Shown one piece after another: positions 5,297-7,520 of a stretch of 7,520 nucleotides of DNA. Both the position numbers and the translations under genes were made by a program. The stretch's first letter is position 1; each line of letters starts with the position of its first letter. This DNA comes from Desulfovibrio sp. (lineage in GTDB: Bacteria; Desulfobacterota; Desulfovibrionia; Desulfovibrionales; Desulfovibrionaceae): the NCBI GenBank assembly GCA_003512875.1, contig DONZ01000077.1:1-7520 (forward strand), read 5' to 3'. A model generated the notes under the pieces. That model had not been told where the DNA came from and did not search any database. It saw nothing but the letters and a program-made list of their open reading frames with translations.

Positions 5297-6631
5297 TTAT
5301 ATATTTTGGGGAAGCGTGAATCGGGCTATGGTTCCTTTGCCCAAAGCGGAAGAAATGCTTATTTTTCCTTGATGGGCTTCAATAATCCATTTTACTAAAG
5401 GCAGACCTAAACCGAAACCGATATATTCTTTTTTATTGCGTGCTTTATCCGCCTGATAAAAACGTTCCCAAATCTTGGGCAGATCTTGCTCTGAAATGCC
5501 GATTCCCGTATCTGAAATTTTGGCATGGATGAAGTTCTTGCCTTGGCTGAGCGAAAAATTGATTTTTCCGTGCTTTTTGTTGTAGCGTATGGCATTGGAG
5601 AAAAGATTGATTAAAGCGCTTGTCAAAAGCGCGGGGTCGCCATGGAAAAAGATTGAATTTTCAACGGAATAGGAAAAATCAAGACCTTTTTCCTTTGCAA
5701 TTTCCTGCTGCTGTTCCGCAATAATTTCAAAAAGTTCGCTGATATTTATTTTTTCACGTTCCAGTATGTCGGCATTTTGCTCCGCTTTGCTGAGCAAAAG
5801 CAATTGGCTTGTGAGCTGTGAAATTTTTTTGGCGTTCCATAAAATGGTGCCGAGCGCTTTTTGATTTTCTTTGTTTTGTTCAGTTTCAAGCGCAAGTTCG
5901 CATTGGGCGATAATTACGCTGACAGGTGTGCGGATTTCATGGGAGGCGTTGGAAGTGAATTGTTTTTCTTTGATAAAAGCTTGTTCTGTCGCTTCAAATA
6001 ATGTGTCAAAGGTTTGGGCGAGAGCATGGATCTCATCATGGGATTTACCGGGCAGACCTATGCGCAGGGAAAAATTTTTCTTGTTTTGGATTTCCTGCGC
6101 AGTGGCAATGATGTGTTCAATGGGTTTAAAAGATTTGTCAATGAATACACGGGCTAAAACAATGGTCAAAAGCGCGATCAAAGGCAAAAAAGCAAGAATG
6201 GTGAAAAAAAGTATGCTGAATGTTTGCCTTGCGGAAGCGATGGAGATTACGCCCCGGACAAAAAGTTTCTTTCCCTGCACTTCTTTCTGGATATCATAAA
6301 CATAAAAATGTTCAGTTTTTTTGAGTGTGTTTATTGTGAAATCCGTATAGAAAGGAAAATTTTCCGGTATTTCGCCATAAATGAATTCTTTTTCTTCATC
6401 ATACAGCGAAGTGTAGATATTGTCCTGTAAAAAATAAATCGGATTGAATACAAATATGTTGTTGCGAAAACGTATCTTTTGGGCGTTTTCTTCAATGGCT
6501 GCGATAAGCTGGTTTTTTATCGCGGTTTCTTTTTGTCCTTTTCCCGCGATGAGAAGCAGCGTCAAAAACATGAAAACAAGCGAAAAAATGCTGATACTGA
6601 TAAGAATGGTCAGCTTGCTTTTTATGCCCAT
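5297..6631 (-). CDS. Membrane sensor histidine kinase of a two-component system
   Basis: Numbered from the upstream ATG at 6661 (454 residues). TM1 is about 17-39; a periplasmic sensor region of about 105 residues (41-147) has no recognised fold; TM2 is about 148-174. A HAMP domain (about 175-228) follows, then the dimerisation helix with the phospho-acceptor H241 in NASHEIRTPVSVI. The catalytic domain has N356 (INLFSNAIRYN), the G1 box DTGIGIS (384-390), the F box WERFYQAD and the G2 box GFGLGL (415-420). All catalytic boxes look intact. It should autophosphorylate and pass phosphate to the adjacent response regulator. The ATG at 6631, 10 bp after the regulator stop, is preferred because it gives a usual short N-terminus (MGIKSKL); the ATG at 6661 would overlap the regulator by 20 bp. 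Neither has a good Shine-Dalgarno, so translational coupling is likely. The inducing signal is unknown. Confidence 0.92.
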   Translation of the reverse strand: MGIKSKLTILISISIFSLVFMFLTLLLIAGKGQKETAIKNQLIAAIEENAQKIRFRNNIFVFNPIYFLQDNIYTSLYDEEKEFIYGEIPENFPFYTDFTINTLKKTEHFYVYDIQKEVQGKKLFVRGVISIASARQTFSILFFTILAFLPLIALLTIVLARVFIDKSFKPIEHIIATAQEIQNKKNFSLRIGLPGKSHDEIHALAQTFDTLFEATEQAFIKEKQFTSNASHEIRTPVSVIIAQCELALETEQNKENQKALGTILWNAKKISQLTSQLLLLSKAEQNADILEREKINISELFEIIAEQQQEIAKEKGLDFSYSVENSIFFHGDPALLTSALINLFSNAIRYNKKHGKINFSLSQGKNFIHAKISDTGIGISEQDLPKIWERFYQADKARNKKEYIGFGLGLPLVKWIIEAHQGKISISSALGKGTIARFTLPQNI

Positions 6632-6641
6632 GGAAAAAATC

Positions 6642-7313
6642 TCATTCTTCACGGATGACATATCCTTGTCCGCGTATGGTATGGATAAGTTTTATTTCAT
6701 GTCCTTCGTCGATTTTTTTCCGCAGGTAACGGATATAAACATCGATGATATTGGAGCTTCCGTCGTAATCGTAATTCCAGATATGCTGATTCAGCGTGTC
6801 ACGGGATAAAACCTGCCCTTTGTGCAGCAGCATATAGAAAAGAAGCGTATATTCTTTTGAGGATAAGGAAACGGGCGAATTTTTGCGTGTGACTGTTTTG
6901 GTCTTGTCGTCAAGAACAAGGTCCGCGATTTGATAAATATGTTGGGCTTGCTTTGAATTTCTGCGGATGAGAACCCGGATACGGGCGGATAATTCTTCAA
7001 AAGCGAAGGGTTTCGCCATGTAATCGTCTGCGCCTAAGTCAAGTCCTTTGACCTTGTCGTCAATGCTGTCTTTTGCGGTGAGAAGCAAAACAGGCGTCAA
7101 ATTGTTTTTTTTGCGAAGTGCGGAGAGGATTTCCAAACCGTCCATATGGGGAAGCATGATATCCAGAATGATTAAATCATATTCGGCACCATCGATATAG
7201 GGAAGAGCCTCATTGCCTAAATGGCAGGAATCAACAGAATAATGGTCTTTTTTTAGTTTTTCGCAGATAAGCCTGTTTAAGGAAATGTCATCTTCAACAA
7301 CTAAAATTCTCAT
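6642..7313 (-). CDS. OmpR-family response regulator
   Basis: A 223-residue DNA-binding regulator. The receiver domain (1-118) has the acidic pair E7/D8 and D9, the phospho-acceptor D51 in LIILDIMLPHMDG, T79 (LLLTAKD) and K101 (DYMAKPF), so all phosphorylation residues are present. The winged-helix domain (about 125-221) ends with the recognition helix region SSNIIDVYIRYLRKKID and the C-terminal wing IHTIRGQGYVI, typical of the OmpR/PhoB class. By wording it resembles CusR-, QseB- or PmrA-like members, but the sequence does not justify a gene name. The start has no Shine-Dalgarno; its AUG lies at the foot of a hairpin containing the stop of the upstream gene, 11 bp away, suggesting coupling. 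It is cotranscribed with the kinase, and its likely target is the tandem box at 5263-5283. Confidence 0.95.
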   Translation of the reverse strand: MRILVVEDDISLNRLICEKLKKDHYSVDSCHLGNEALPYIDGAEYDLIILDIMLPHMDGLEILSALRKKNNLTPVLLLTAKDSIDDKVKGLDLGADDYMAKPFAFEELSARIRVLIRRNSKQAQHIYQIADLVLDDKTKTVTRKNSPVSLSSKEYTLLFYMLLHKGQVLSRDTLNQHIWNYDYDGSSNIIDVYIRYLRKKIDEGHEIKLIHTIRGQGYVIREE

Positions 7314-7333
7314 GATAAGCAGTCTTATTCATG
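7311..7333 (-). promoter_or_regulatory. Hairpin spanning upstream stop and response regulator start codon
   Basis: CATG plus ATAAG (7311-7319) is complementary to CTTAT (7324-7328) and CATG (7330-7333), nine pairs with one bulged base (7329) and a 4-nt loop. In the RNA the regulator AUG is in the 3' arm and the upstream UAA stop in the 5' arm. Ribosomes finishing the upstream gene would melt it, giving translational coupling. Confidence 0.45.
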
Positions 7334-7520
7334 GACAGGGCTGAACAAATCGTTCTCATCAAGTTCATCCAAAACAGTATAGGAACAAACATGGATTTTG
7401 GTGCAGCTTTCTTCGCTGCATTCTTGAAGCATACATTTTGCGCTGACGAAATTGCTCACCATGTCAACAAAATCTATTCCCGCCCCTTTTGAGAGAATGG
7501 GATATTCCACTTCCTCGCCA
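7325..7520 (-). CDS. C-terminal part of an unidentified protein with a cysteine cluster (partial)
   Basis: The frame is open from the window edge to TAA at 7325, giving 64 C-terminal residues. A GTG at 7510 could be read as a start, but GAGGA lies only 1 nt before it and the frame stays open upstream, so this is more likely the end of a longer gene. Residues near the middle contain four cysteines close together, C-x3-C-x4-C-x5-C (KCMLQECSEESCTKIHVC), which might bind a metal or form disulfides; the tail is acidic (LDELDENDLF). I recognise no family. It ends 11 bp before the response regulator on the same strand and is probably the upstream gene of that operon, which makes it a candidate partner or a merely co-transcribed neighbour. 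Confidence 0.6.
   Translation of the reverse strand, partial: GEEVEYPILSKGAGIDFVDMVSNFVSAKCMLQECSEESCTKIHVCSYTVLDELDENDLFSPVHE

Noticed and set aside
5284..5303. A/T-only inverted repeat just after the kinase gene as a terminator.
   Set aside because: The stem has no G-C pairs and would be too weak to end transcription; read-through into the PepSY gene seems more likely.
5871..6809. Plus-strand open frames opposite the kinase and regulator genes.
   Set aside because: They are antisense shadows of intact two-component genes and show no protein family signatures.

Overview
The window (7,520 bp) looks like a compact chromosomal stretch of a diderm (Gram-negative) bacterium. Two proteins carry Sec signal peptides that imply a periplasm, the E. 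coli-type core genes purC, fabI and greA are present, Shine-Dalgarno sites and sigma70-type promoters are conventional, and intergenic gaps are short. G+C is moderate by eye; it was not calculated. A Desulfovibrionaceae-like host is possible, but that is only an impression. No mobile elements, tRNAs, rRNAs or CRISPR arrays were seen.

Left part, plus strand (1-1900): the tail of an unidentified gene, then purC (purine synthesis), fabI (fatty acid synthesis) and a 26-residue membrane peptide whose Shine-Dalgarno overlaps the fabI stop. These form an operon-like run closed by a strong bidirectional terminator. A minus-strand radical SAM gene of the YhcC/TIGR01212 type converges on that terminator. 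It diverges from greA, which has a near-consensus promoter, a leader hairpin with a U-tract (terminator-like), and a second bidirectional terminator after its stop.

Right part, all minus strand (3649-7520): in order of transcription, the end of an unidentified cysteine-containing protein, an OmpR-family response regulator, its membrane histidine kinase, a secreted double-PepSY protein, a small zinc-ribbon membrane protein, and a second secreted double-PepSY protein. Between the kinase and the first PepSY gene there is a perfect 10-bp direct repeat with an 11-bp period, the geometry OmpR-family regulators bind.

The simplest model is an envelope-sensing module. The kinase senses something periplasmic, the regulator binds the tandem box, and the two PepSY proteins plus the zinc-ribbon protein are made as output, perhaps feeding back on the sensor. 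The parts belong to known families. The specific combination, the leader hairpins and the greA leader terminator are the points most worth following up.
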